Source of the DNA: Endomychus coccineus
Taxonomy: Eukaryota > Arthropoda > Insecta > Coleoptera > Endomychidae
Direction of reading: 5' to 3'
Assembly (NCBI GenBank): GCA_958510875.1
Contig: OY294067.1
Coordinates: forward strand, 276,006,742-276,070,741
DNA length: 64,000 bases
Shown in pieces: positions 11,270 to 22,620 of the stretch. Positions within the stretch are counted from its first letter, which is position 1. Every line of letters starts with the position of its first letter. A program made the translations under genes and the position numbers. The notes beneath the pieces were generated by a model, which did no database searches, was not told the DNA's origin, and worked only from the letters and a program-made list of their open reading frames with translations.

Positions 11270-11700
11270 TCCCTTAACCTAGAAGCAATTATCATGGCTT
11301 CAGCGTTGATGAATATGTGTAGAGCTGGTAATCCGACGAGAGCTCAAGATCCTTGAAGCAAGCCATAGATCGAAGGGGCGTTGGAACACCGCAGTCTACG
11401 TCCCTGGCCACAACACAACCGCGACATAGGTGACCATAGGTCTTATCACGGCGATGCAAGTCCAATGAAAGATATGTGGCTGTGATCCCCATGTGCTACC
11501 GAACGCTCTCCTGCAAAGTCAACCTAGAGTCTAGAATTACTCCCAGAAACATCAACGACCCCTTAACTTAAAACACCCTTTTGAAGAGAGACCTTCTGCA
11601 GTGCGCCCAGCTTCGGTTCCCTGATAAACCATGCCATTTCCATCTTGTCAAGGTTAACCTTGAACCCCCAGTGCGGCACCAGCGAGCCATTATGCTAGGA
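11270..11700 (-). pseudogene. R1/Jockey-type LINE, C-terminal RT fragment
   Basis: On the minus strand the translation, in shifted frames, shows the region after the reverse transcriptase palm: VNLDKME-like text, then GVILDSRLTLQESV (the conserved 'YLGVxLDxxLxW' block), YGHL and VVLWP, LRSMACF, and FINAEAMIIASRLR (the conserved block just before the RNase H or C-terminal region). Several frameshifts and a stop are present. It is a short, old fragment; the RT active site is not included. Confidence 0.6.
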
Positions 11701-11744
11701 ATAACAGCGGGATAAACTAAATATCTTCATGTAGCTAAAACTGA

Positions 11745-11880
11745 TAATGGTATATTATTCAATGAGAATATAATGATAGCCGTTATTTGTGAGGATGAAA
11801 GTTTATCGCCACGAGCAAATGCGAGTGTCGTGCATCATGGAAATAACGGCCATTATTTGCGAAAGGAATACATATGTTTA
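11745..11880. repeat. Small inverted repeat, possible MITE
   Basis: AATGATAGCCGTTATTT (11768-11784) is nearly the inverse of AAATAACGGCCATTATT (11841-11857). The ~55-bp centre includes CGCCACGAGCAAATGCGAG. There is no coding capacity, and I could not define a target duplication. Confidence 0.35.
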
Positions 11881-12074
11881 TGGGATAATAAAATAATTTT
11901 AAACACATAAAACAAAATCGATGATAAAATGGAGCCCTGCTGAATACCTCGTTCTGAATTGAAGCTGTCGAAGTCTTCTCTCTCGTTTTGGATCCAATTT
12001 AACTCACCTACCCATTTATTGAAGGCGCCATATCATGAAGGCCACACACCTCCAGATGAATCTGAATTTACAAA

Positions 12075-13140
12075 TGCAGTAAAGTTTTGTTTAGAATGAA
12101 CTCATTCTCAATATGGTGAACCATATTTTGGACAACTATTCGATACAGCTACTATTGCTAACCTAGTTATGGAATGCCTAGAGGAATCTGTAATAAATTC
12201 ATCAGATTTTCAACCCGTATTCTTTAAACGGTATGTGGATGATTACCTGATGTGTGTACCCAACGATAAAATTCAGTACGTGAATAATAAATTTAACAAT
12301 TTCCACTGTAAACTACAATCAACTTGTGGAATAGAAGTGAACAAAAACATAAATTTCCTAAATGTGAGCATTAGGCATGATGCAGATGGAAAAATAAAAA
12401 CTTTGTGGTTTATAAAAGAAGTTTGGTCTCACCGATCTTCCCTTCAATTCAGTTGCACCAACATGTTATAAATAAGTGTTACAAACAGCCTTATAGATCA
12501 GGCTGTTATATTATCACACCCAGAAAACCGTTCCAAAAATTTGAAAATAGTTAGTAGCACACTGGAAAAATGGCTTCCCAAAAACTTTTTCAACCCCAAC
12601 AAAATATATAATGGTACTCCAAATATAAATAATACAGACGATAGTAAAAATAATTTTATAACATTACCATACGTATCGGAGGTCTCAGAGAAAATTAAAT
12701 TTTTTTTAAAAAACTGTAATATAAATGTTGCGCATAAACCTACTAACTGTGAAGGTAAATATTTTTCAAATGGAAAACCTTTAATACTTAAAGATAAACA
12801 AACCCACACAGTATACAAATTAAATTGTTTAGATTGCGATAGGACTTATATATGAATCTCTTAACAATATTCAAAAAAAAGAATGTATGGTCATAAGTAT
12901 AGTACTAGAAACAAATACTTCCACCGCCCTTGCCTTGTTTCGATTATTACCACGAACCTAAAACTTTAATATTTCAACTGAAGAAACCAATTATTGAAAA
13001 ATAAAAGATCTATCCTGGAGAAAATTCACATGAAATGTGAGTCTAAGCCTGTAAATCATAGAATAGACGTTCAATCATTAATTCAAATTCATATAAAATT
13101 TAATCAATTAAAATTCTTGCAAATTTCTATCTCTTTATGA
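12075..13140 (+). pseudogene. P1 Penelope reverse transcriptase / GIY-YIG fragment
   Basis: The recognisable order is: palm-domain text ending in IANLVMECLEES; the catalytic box KRYVDDY (RYVDD codons at 12229-12243); NINFLNVSI; then, after a frameshift near 12470, the linker with LPYVSEVSEKIKFFLK and NVAHKPTN; and the GIY-YIG start VYKLNCLDCDRTYI, followed by a stop at 12853-12855 where the family has G. Past this stop, KKRMYGHKYSTRNK and HMKCESKPVNHRIDVQSL complete the endonuclease and tail in shifted frames. PLE proteins combine RT with this endonuclease for target-primed integration. This copy has at least four disablements. Confidence 0.75.
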
Positions 13141-13359
13141 TATTAAAAGTATATTCAAGGTAGAATTCTGAAATAATCAATATTTCTAGTAAGGTCTGAC
13201 AAAACTTTTTCTAATACCTCGTGAATCTGATTCGAAAGTGGTTGCTTGAGCTTGTTAGATTTTGATTTGTCTGTCTTCTCACATTGCATAAGATTACTTC
13301 GATAACTACAGAAAGAGTGCTATACAGTGGCTTCTTCATACATATTTTTACAAGATGTT

Positions 13360-13757
13360 ACAGAATGTTGTGAGGAAAATTTAAGAGCAGATTCTACATC
13401 TGCGTCAGATTGAAAAAACCCTGGAGGCACTTTTCAAGCAGAAGAATCTGGCTTTATGAAAACAACACTGATTTTTGCAAGGACCAGTGGCGTGCCGTTT
13501 TTTTCGATGAACATAAAGACGCCACTATGTAAGTGTGTTAAAAAAACCTTTACGTATACGTAAAAACCTTTACGTATACCAAAACTCATCCCAAGATCTC
13601 GACGAGTTTTCGATATAAACTATTAAAGACGGAAAAACTTGAAACACAGTATATCATGAAAACCAAGCATTTCCGGACCCATGTTTTCATGAACTTTTTT
13701 CATATATTTTGATATAGAATCTGCTCTTCTAAAATTTTCCTCACAACTTTCGGTAAT
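13360..13757. mobile_element. Inverted-repeat insertion (MITE-like) within the P1 PLE
   Basis: GTTGTGAGGAAAATTT at about 13370 is repeated in inverse form at about 13732-13748, and the pairing extends inward through the AGAGCAGATTCTA segments. The block is absent from the equivalent place in the other P1 copies (compare 53090-53190), so it is an insertion. Inside is a direct repeat of AAAAACCTTTACGTATAC near 13543 and 13562. No protein is encoded. Confidence 0.45.
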
Positions 13758-13839
13758 ACCCTGTATACTTAAAACATTGATGTGTGTTTTGTGCTTGATA
13801 CAATAAGCTTCAAGAAATCCCGTTTTATACAGTGATGAG

Positions 13840-13880
13840 TCTTCTGATGATGGCCGTGAATCTGAAACGTATGTTAAGAG
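13840..13880 (+). ncRNA. Hammerhead-ribozyme-like core in the P1 PLE 3' end
   Basis: TCTT precedes CTGATGA (13844-13850). A short GC-containing segment follows, then GAAAC (13864-13868), GTAT, GTT and AAGAG. The TCTT and AAGA blocks can pair as stem I, and AC with GT as a 2-bp stem III with a 4-nt loop, the geometry of short PLE hammerheads. The closing pair of stem II is imperfect. The fold is inferred by eye and activity is unknown. Confidence 0.35.
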
Positions 13881-13935
13881 GAAAATAATAAGAATGGTGT
13901 CAGTGTGACCCATTTCCTAAGAATTTTTATACAAA

Positions 13936-15103
13936 ACATATCATAACTGTATATGAAGCTTCGAAACGATGGAAGGAAGGGTTGTCATAGAATTCTGACG
14001 ATAGTCCAATAATATTAGGCGCAAGAACTTTTTTCTTGTTTTACTTTATGGAACTTCGTGATACGTTAGTCCTTCCAGAAATAGTGGTGGTTAGTAGAAT
14101 ACAACTGAATTAAGTTATAGATTTATATATAAAAGTAATTTTGTTTCATTTGTTTAATTTCTTGTGGTAGATCTCCACTAATAGATGTAACACTAGTGAA
14201 AGCGTAAGGGTAATGAGAGATAATTCTAAATACAGATGCTACAATTATCTCATCTGATGCAAAGTACTAACAATAAATTTCACGCTGGGTTCACGAGGAT
14301 AATTTGCGAAATTGTGAGGATTTTCTCCTCGAGGGAATGAAGTAGATGTAAATAATTCCCAACTAAATGAACTTCGTTGAAAAATTTCATTCATTACGCA
14401 GGTAAAGTAGAAAGTTCCAAGAAACCCGCGAGTGTGAAGCTCGAAGTGTTGCTCTCTTGCAAAGATGAGAGTTTCGTATGCAGACAGTGATACAGAGAGG
14501 TACGGATCATTTGAGTGTAACTACCTTCATAGCTGCGCTGCTACTGTTAATTTAATTTTCACCTCACCCTTGTCTCATATTAACTTTATTGAATTAGCAT
14601 AACATCTCCTACAGGCTCTGTGGCCATTGGAATAATCAGGTTACTGTGTTCTCTGAAATCCATTCTTCAACATGGGGCTCTAAACAATATGTGTGCTTTG
14701 GTAATGAGGGTTTACAGTCATGTTCGAAATAATTGAGAGTAATAATCAACGAGAGCTGAAATGTTATGACTAGGGAGAAGGTTCAAACCTACTTCATTTG
14801 AAATTCTTGAATCCAGATATACCTTCAAAATATTTTAGTGCTCGAGAAGTAGCTATAAAATAATTCCATCGTAACATCTTTTCTCACAGATAAAGCAGTC
14901 AAATTTTCCAGAAAAATAATCAATTTCATATTATACTCCTAGAATTTTCATGCGTCAAATTATTACACTTAATCAATTTGTTTTTGGATATAGAAATCCA
15001 AAGTTATCATCCGAAAAAATTTAAGTTTTGCTAAAACAATGGCATTTCTCATATTGCTCATTAAGTACATATTCTTACATAAAATGTAATGTCAAATATA
15101 TTG
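13936..15103. other. No recognisable feature
   Basis: I could assign no gene or repeat. Confidence 0.5.
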
Positions 15104-15953
15104 GTAGGGTTAGGTAGGGTAAGTGCGGAGTAAAATTTATAAAAGTTAACTTTCCCGAAGTCGTATTTTTTCATGTTATGTAGGAATAAGTTATGCTTCC
15201 TATGACGATATAATTAGCTTGTTCGCAGTACATTTCTGAAGGAAAAAACTCGATAAATTGATATATTGAAAAATTTCAGGGAGTTTTGAAAAAATCAACA
15301 GTGGTACGCTCTTGCCCCATTAAATGAGGCAAGTGCGTAAATTGATATAGTACGTGTACGCGATTGTATTAGTTTACTTTGGGAAAGAGCGGAATCTGTA
15401 TATCTTTGGAAACAAAACGGTTTTAAAATTTCTTTAAAATTGATTTTATTAAAAAAGTTACAGCGTTTCAAATGTTCTTTTCTAATACAAAACAAAATCA
15501 TTCAACCTTGTAACTGGAAAATGTTACTTGAAATTGAATTTCTCCCCTCCGACCTATGATGGGCGGTGGTAAGACAGAAATAATATCCTCTGGCAATATC
15601 TCACTTTTATCTTCAACTTGCGGATATTGAAACAATGTAACATATTTAGCTTTGAACACTTTTCTCCTCTTCTTCCTTTTATGTGATCGAGTAGATTATT
15701 TAGCGGAATTTTGTGTAATTTGCTTGCCGCATATGCAGAGTACCACTTGTAACATCTTCTATAGACTGAAGAAGACTTGGAATATTTTTTGCCTCTTTCA
15801 GATCTTCGAATATATTTTCGAACTATAATAATTATTAGGTATGAGTCTGACCTAAAACATAACATACTTTAACGCCAAAATTACACTGTGAGGAAAGTGC
15901 GTACTACTACGCACTTTCCCTCGTATACAACTACGCTCTTACCCCATAACCTT
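15104..15953 (-). mobile_element. Second pogo-like element, internally deleted
   Basis: The left end reads AGGGTTAGGTAGGGTAAG and the complemented right end AGGTTATGGGGTAAGAGCG, an imperfect terminal inverted repeat. The end motif GGTAAGAGCGTA or GCAAGTGCGTA recurs inside (15304-15345 and 15891-15940), including a 12-bp perfect hairpin, GGAAAGTGCGTA with its inverse at 15892-15919. The layout of repeated terminal motifs parallels the element at 4578. The only protein relic is an HTH domain. Edges are approximate. Confidence 0.5.
15554..15865 (-). pseudogene. psq-type HTH N-terminus of a pogo-like transposase
   Basis: The minus-strand frame contains KYIRRSERGKKYS and SAYAASKLHKIPLNNLLDHI followed by KGRRG, the pipsqueak helix-turn-helix that opens pogo-like transposases and binds the transposon ends. 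The helix before it (SIEDVTSGTL) appears in another frame, so small indels disrupt the domain. The catalytic DDE domain is absent from this element. It is not an obvious partner for the 4578 element, because the end motifs differ. Confidence 0.6.
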
Positions 15954-16329
15954 AAAATAAGAGAGCATATCAAAATAAACATTTATTGAATTTTTCCCTA
16001 GATATACGAAAAAACTAACTATTCCATTAGAATCTACGTATTTAGTAGTGTATACTTATCAATTTTTTTATTTAAAACAACAGAAATTCAGCTTAATTTG
16101 TGACGACAAAATCACCGAGTACAAATATGCACGTCAAGGTTACAAATAATCAGCCGGTAAGAAAATTTTAAAACAACGACAAACAAGTCGGGCACCACCC
16201 TTTGTCAAGTAGCTCAGTATACTTGTAGGTAGAATATTCTTATTACAGATTCCCTCTATTTAATAGGCTAAGACATGTTCAGGCTTACAACGCACTAGCC
16301 CCACCTGACCCTATGAAGGTTCTATTGTA
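15954..16329. other. No recognisable feature
   Basis: AT-rich spacer with no gene seen. Confidence 0.5.
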
Positions 16330-16370
16330 ATTTTTTTTAATACTTTGGAGACACGAGAGGGAAACCTATA
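16330..16370 (-). mobile_element. LINE family A, extreme 3' end (copy 1, part 1)
   Basis: The minus-strand 3' terminus is marked by the T-run and the ATACTTTG segment (complement of the CAAAGTAT-poly(A) end seen at 41730 and 61895), followed by ACACGAGAGGGAAACC. The copy resumes at 19763 after a 3.4-kb insertion. Confidence 0.65.
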
Positions 16371-19300
16371 TAGTCGAGGAAATAAAGCATTCCACATTCC
16401 AAACCCGGCGCAGTTGAATGGATTGAGATACGGTTTTCTGTATTCGATTCATAAAGTGATTTATAAAATTTGTTCAGTATTTTTTTCTTGCGGAAAAAAT
16501 GTATTGCATTTCTACAGACAAAAACTGCATTTTTCTGAGTGCACTTCTTAAGATGAATAAAAAAAAATAACTCGATTTGGTTTCTCGGGGGATCGCTGAA
16601 CACGAATATGCTATCAAGAAAATTCCCTGAGGTCCCCTTTGACCTTCCCAGGTATATCCGGGCGTCCTTTCGCCCTATATATCGATGAAATTAATTAAAA
16701 AATTATTTTCAATGTTTGTTAACTGTTCAAGAGCTGATATAAAGGTTGCTAATGATGATTACGACGTGAAAGAACTCTTCTGCAATATCTGGTGGTACCC
16801 TGAGACCGGGTAACCACGACATCTCCTGGGAATTTGTTGATTTTTCTTCATAAAATGTAACAAATTCTGACTCTCGGGAGTTTTCAAAGTCGCCGATCAC
16901 GACTATGACACTCATAATGTTCATCAAATCACCAGGGGATGTTTCCAGGACTCTGTGTATCTACGTCATCTTCTAGGAATTTGTTCATTTATCTCCATGA
17001 AATGTAACAAATTCTGGCTCTCGCTTGTTTTCGAAGTCGCCGATCACGATTATGATACTATAACGTGTCCTTGCGACTTTTCGGTAAAGTGTTTATTTCA
17101 AATCCTCGGGCGCCAGATTTTTCCCAAAGGTTAATCCTTTTGAGGACATCTGCTAGGGTCCTCTCCACAAAGCTTGTCACTATGCTATCTAAAGATAGCC
17201 TTGTCCCTAGGGTAGCTACAGTGAAGTATAACCAGAGTCCAATGGGCAGAAAACAGTATCGAAATTGTAGGCTTTAATTACAATTGATGCCTGATTATAA
17301 CTTAGCTCGTTTGAAGATGGAGCAGAAATAATTCAATAAAACGGGGAATTCCAAATAATAAAATATATAATGATTTTAACAAGTACATTTTCAGAATAAT
17401 CAATTTAAATGCAATTGAACGGTACTATTTAACAAAATTACACCCAGAACGAAAATGTAATGAAGCTCAAACTGTAAATGGAAACTCCTTCAAGATATCA
17501 ACTCTACGATAAGTTCGGTCACTAAATTCAATTCAGCGGTACGGGATCCGTTGATGAATGATTCAGAATGATCAATTTGCGGAAAAGTACGAATCAAAAA
17601 GGTCTCAGCGTAATGAGCGGTATTCGGTAAATGTTAGATAGCAGCACTAATAAATGAAATGTTCAAATCACACTACGATGTATTCGGTTATTAATTCGGT
17701 TGGTTCGGAAAATATTGTTTTGCACTAGTTTTCCGATTGTACGATATCAGATTTTACTATGTTTCGGTTAATACTCTAATTGAGTTTATTCTGTCATAAC
17801 ACCCACCCTGGTATTAGCTATCCACGGATTACCCGGTAATTGTATGACAGTATTAGATTTCATACACTTTGTAGATTCAGAATCTAGACAATTGGGGCTT
17901 ATACTTCCGGGATAGACACAGCGTGCACAAGTCCTAATTATCGTATCTGCAATAACCCCTTTATCCACGGCCGAGGACTTCTCATAGTATTAAGGGAATT
18001 ATTACGATTCTCAATCACACAACCACCCCCAGCTTATACTACAGTGTGCACAAGCCGTTGGTGGTTTGGTCGTCTAGGATATACTTATACTTCCGGGATA
18101 GAAACAGCGTGCACAAATATATCAAAGAGGCTCCTGTCGTTCAAACGTACACACTCTGTACACACCATACAATTACTTGAATATTTCAATCCACGCGCGC
18201 ATTCAAATCGTGCGCGATTCGACCTATGACGGGATAAACTCACATATGATGATTCAAATTACTGAATACCACGGAACTTAAATATCGTACAAACGTTTAC
18301 CAATCACAACAATAATCATAAAATACGGAAATCAATATATCGTAATGCCCAAAAACTATAAACTATTTGCTATCAATTACCTTATGAAACAATTCACTTG
18401 AACGGAAAAAACTATTGTTAATTCACAGTTTTATTCTGAATTAAACTCGGATTTTTGATTCACTTCGATTCTTAAATGATCACACTTCAACGATATTAAT
18501 CGGAATTCAAAACACAAAAGAGCAATGGTACTTATGGAGATTCAAAATTACAAAAGAGCTACTTCACTGATCAAAATTGAAATCACAAGAGAGCTACTTC
18601 ACTGATCAAAACTGAAATCACAAAGGAGAGCGATCTGTTTTCCGAGATTCTGGACAGGTCTGCTCCACCAAATCCTTATTTTTGTGCCAATGGTTTTTAC
18701 TTATGCCCCGAACAATGATTAAAAGTGACGCTACTTTTTAGATCTAAAATTCGCGCTCACGATATCACACCAGTTCTTCCCGGCGGACTAAACAAGTTAT
18801 CGGAGTTTTTTGGTTGTTCGTCCTTTTTATACATAAGGTTGCACAAAGTTTGGTGTCTTAACTGGCCAGACCCCTGTTTTTGCGACATATTTTATCGGAA
18901 TGAAATGCAATTTTTGAACAGGCATGAATTAGATCCATCTATTTGAATAATAATACTTATTTGAAATTACGGAGATTTAGAAAAGTGACAATCACGGAAT
19001 ACACATTCAGAATTCATCCATATCTACTTAAATAATGAACTGTTCAAACTGAAATTACATGTAACATCCGTATTTATTGCCCGATCCAAATTAAATAATC
19101 TTTCAAAATTTAAGCTTCGTTACAATACTCAGAAAGTTCATGTCTAGAAGATGAAGTAGATACACAGAGACCCGGAAACACCACCAGGTAATTTTCAGAA
19201 CATTGTGAGTGTAGTCGTAATCGGTGACATTTAAAACCACCGAGAGCCAGAATTTGTTACATTTTATGAAGAAAAATGACAAATTCCTAGAAGATGTCGT

Positions 19301-19762
19301 GATTAACCGGTCTCAAGGTACCCCCAGGTATTGCAGAAGGGTTTTTTCACGTCGTGATCAACACTAGCAACCTTAATATCACCTCTTGAATAGTTGACAA
19401 ACATTAAAAATAATTTTTTAATCATTTTCATCGATATCTGGGGCGTCAAGACGCCCGGATACCCCGGGGGAGGTCCAAGGGAACCTCAGGGAATTTTCTT
19501 GATAGCATATTCGTGTTCAGCGACCCTAAAAACCCCCGAGAAACCAATTCGAGTGTATTTTTTTAGTCACCTCAAAAAGTGCACTCAGAAAAATGCATTT
19601 ATTGGCTGTAGAAATGCAATAGATTTTTTCCGCAAGAAAAAAATATCGTTCAAATTTTCTAAATCACTTTCTGAATGGAATGCAGGAAACCGCATCTCAA
19701 TCCATTTAACTGCGCCAAGTTTGGAAGGTTTGGCCTATTTTAGTGCTTCATTTCCTCGACTA
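16371..19762. mobile_element. Long inverted-repeat element E1 (TAGTC-ended group)
   Basis: The left end TAGTCGAGGAAATAAAGCA is matched by the complemented right end TAGTCGAGGAAATGAAGCA. The flanking ATA at 16368-16370 and 19763-19765 is a 3-bp target duplication inside a family A LINE. The outer ~620 bp on each side (16371-~17000 and ~19145-19762) are inverted copies of each other. The left arm holds a ~148-bp tandem duplication (16831 and 16979 phases). TTCAGCGACC/GATCGCTGAA and TCGCCGATCACGA motifs occur in the arms. I see no transposase; the middle is an LTR-like block. It resembles elements at 35801 and 42766. Confidence 0.65.
17055..19140 (-). mobile_element. LTR-like block inside E1, with primer-binding-site-like motif
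   Basis: The minus-strand segment 17230-17055 matches 27600-27825. Both carry an AAATCTGG(C/T)GCCCGAG step in which TGGCGCCCGA (complement of 17106-17115) equals the 3' end complement of insect tRNA-Lys(UUU), a common LTR-element primer. Upstream on the same strand lies TATAAAAAGG (complement of 18822-18831), a plausible LTR promoter. A 36-bp unit is repeated in tandem at about 18549-18625, and a ~30-bp direct repeat (CTTCCGGGATAG type) occurs at 17905 and 18085. No retroviral-type protein is present. LTR edges are not defined. Confidence 0.4.
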
Positions 19763-20075
19763 ATAATATCCCAAGAACATCGTGAGAGCCAGAGGTGGAA
19801 TGTTCAAATTTTTCATGAAGATTCGGAGGTCATAGGCATAAGGAAAGATCTCACTAGGTGAAGAGTTCCATAATTTTGCTGATCCATTAAAAAATTAAGT
19901 CTGGTAGGAATAAGTTCGGAAGGTCCCGACCTTGACAATGATCGGGTTACTTGTTTGAATTCCTTCAGTCCGACTGTCTGGAATTACCCGTGAGGTATCA
20001 ACAGACGACATTTCTGATGAACACTGACGATGAAAATATCAATAGAAAAAGGAGAGACCTTTGTCACGTGTAAAT
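19763..20075 (-). pseudogene. LINE family A, C-terminal fragment (copy 1, part 2)
   Basis: This continues the LINE interrupted at 16370. It matches the 3' third of family A (compare 41400-41720 on the plus strand): ending codons for MFF near the GAACATCGTG block, the SLPSEVF region near 19850, and SSVVPP/RYFH near 20000-20050. Many frame changes. Confidence 0.6.
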
Positions 20076-21309
20076 TCCACTTAACGGCTTAGAAATGGCC
20101 GCTGTACTACAATCGGTTAACTCCTGTGACATCAGCTATGCTAGACCGTATATTCTACAAGTCATGGTTCTTCTGTGAGACATCGAAGCCCCGAAAAAGG
20201 GCGAGAAAATTGCGTTACTTCTGGTCAAATCGTTCTAGTGGAAAGTCGTGTTTCTAAGCTATTTCAAAAGAGGAAGTGATACCAAGCTTATGTTTGGAAC
20301 CAAATTCTGGGAATATTCTTCCGTGGAAAGCAAAGGCATCAATTACCAATTTGGATTGAAATTATTGCACCTTAGGGGATTAAAATTTAGTTTCAACGTG
20401 ACTGGTTTTGGACAAGAAGTAAAGTCGTTTGATTGAAAGGAAAAAAAACCTATCGTGATAGAGGTAAATATCTTTGTAATTTCATTTGATTTACTCACTA
20501 ACTTCAAGAATTAATTTGCCTTCCCAGGTGATATCTGACAGGACATAGGTTACTCCTAATTTGTTCAACAATCGTTATATATTCTGTTCATGTCTGTGTT
20601 CTGAGGACAATAGAGCAATAGAGGTTTGAACATTTCATGATTTTCAGGGTTTTTTGTTTATGTTGTAAAAAAAATTCAACAAAGGTACGAAGTTCTGAGG
20701 TTGATTGAATCTGCTGTGGAAAACTGATTATAACTGATTTAGAAGTTGCATATTGACTTGTGAAAACTGTATTAGAACGGTAGCAGGGATCCATGCATCA
20801 AGTACCAATCCATAGTCGAGCAAGTATAACCTCTTACCCTGCAATTACCAGGTCAGGATACCCAATTTTGGTTATGTAACGTTTTGAAACAATCATTTGA
20901 ATATTTAGATATATGTAAATTTAATTGTTATCCACTGTAATTTAAGAAATTTAACTTCATTCATACTTCAATTTCATACACCTCATAACTCATTAATATT
21001 AAGATCTGTGATAAATTGTTACTACAATAATTATCTCGATTACCAGTAAATTTCAATCATTCTGAGTACAGTCTTTCATTTTTTGTATACTTTCAGGGTA
21101 ATTTAACCTGGAGACTTTTGAGTGTTTGCATCCCCTAGTTCAGTAGAATGATTTATTGGTTGGTTAAAATACTCTGGTGCCCAAATTTTAACATCTAAAA
21201 TATAACTCACGACCGTCATCACTGTTGCTGTCGGCAACCAAGCGATAAAATAGAACTCATAGTTTATCCATAAGTAATAGTAATTTGTACCCTTACACCT
21301 TTCTACGTT
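20076..21309. other. No recognisable feature
   Basis: Short open frames here have no recognisable domain. Confidence 0.5.
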
Positions 21310-22620
21310 GTTCTAGAGAGGTCAATGAATTCGTAAGTGGGACATTATCAATCCAACGAATAGCTCTTTTCTAGATAGAATTCAAAAGCTTCAGCGTATG
21401 TTTGAGAATCGAACTCCCAACTTATGAGCAGTACTTCAGGATAGGTCGAATCTGTGCCTTGAAGATTATGAGGAGCTGCTCTAATGTAAAGCAACTCTTG
21501 GCGCGGAGAATAAAGCCAAGTTTCTGTCAAGCGGGTTTCGCAATGAACCGCAAATGATCGTCCTATGGAATGGTGCTGTTGGTGAAGATCCCGAGTATAG
21601 ATATGGGAGACTTCATAGGGATAGTTGTCTCTGTCTCGCTCCTCCGGCTTCATCGGATGATATAGGGGCTCCAGATGAGATCATCTGCGAAGATGTGGAT
21701 GGGACATGTGGTCACTTAAGTAGATCGTTTTTATAGAGCAGAAACAAAGTTGTGCCCAAGACAGATCCCTACGAAACACCAGCGTTGATAGCCATTGCAT
21801 CGGGACATATGCCGTCTACCAACACATGGAGGGATCTATCTGAGAGAAAACTCGATAATAAGCGACAGAGTTGAAGCGGCAAGAATGCTTTGGTGCCAGA
21901 CTCAGTCAAATGTTTTGGAGATATCCAATGCTACAGCAAGAGATTTTTCATATTTTCCAATAGATTTCTGCCATACATGTGTTACGTAAGCAGGCAGGTC
22001 TCCTGTTGATCTCTGCCGACGAAAGAAATATTGTCGGTCAATCACGATTTTGGACCTCTCTAGTTATTGGATGAGCCTGATGTTGATTCCTTTCTCTATT
22101 ACTTTAGAGATCAAAGATAATGTTGCAATGGGTCTATGATTATTAGAAAGGGTCGTATTTCCTTTTTTTTGGAATTGGTCGGACTCCAGCTGTCTTCCAG
22201 CAAGAAGGAAACACACCGAATTTGTATGAAAGGGTAAACAATCAGCAGAAAACTGGTGTTAATTAAGGCTCACATCTTTTGAGAATGACAGGTGTCTGAT
22301 CCCATAAACTTTCTGGTATTGAGATCAAGCAGGATACGTTTAAATAAATGGCAGCATTATTAGGAAAGTCCTTCCCTTCTGAATCCAAAATGGAATTTGC
22401 TGCAAACATTCCAGTGAAAAGGTTTACTTTTTCTTGTGGTGTAGTAGCCAGTATGTCATCATCTTTGGTTAGCGGAGGCAATGAATTGGGAGTGAAATTT
22501 GTACCAATTGCTTTGACTAAAGTTCAAAACGTAGTATTAAGTTAAGGCCACTAGGGCGTCCCAGAAAGAGGCATGTTCGCCAAAATATTGGCAACCACAA
22601 AACGGAGAGTGTTACACCAA
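21310..22620 (-). pseudogene. LINE family A, longest minus-strand copy (copy 2)
   Basis: Reading right to left on the minus strand: the pre-RT segment LPPLTKDDDILATTPQEK (near 22470); SIPESLWDQ; reverse transcriptase pieces with gaps including the FADD-region remnant; then KLGF, SYFT and PEYCS-like C-terminal text down to 21350. Family A is a non-LTR retrotransposon with RT of CR1/Jockey type and no RNase H seen. Numerous stops and frameshifts make it inactive. It is useful for family reconstruction because it includes the part before the RT. Confidence 0.65.

Larger units (their letters stand above)
12040..13935 (+). mobile_element. Penelope-like element, family P1, decayed, with interruption
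   Basis: From left to right it holds part of a reverse transcriptase, the linker, a GIY-YIG endonuclease, the C-terminal tail and a 3' untranslated region. The 3' region and tail match both arms at 51342-53335, and the RT and linker match 28313-28585 and 52430-52665. The 3' end contains a hammerhead-like core (13840-13880). The 3' region is interrupted by a ~400-bp inverted-repeat insertion (13360-13757). The 5' half of the RT is missing. Confidence 0.7.

Noticed and set aside
12498..12818. 106-codon minus-strand ORF with membrane-like composition
   Set aside because: It is antisense to the PLE linker/endonuclease region; the hydrophobic look comes from the complement of lysine/asparagine-rich codons.
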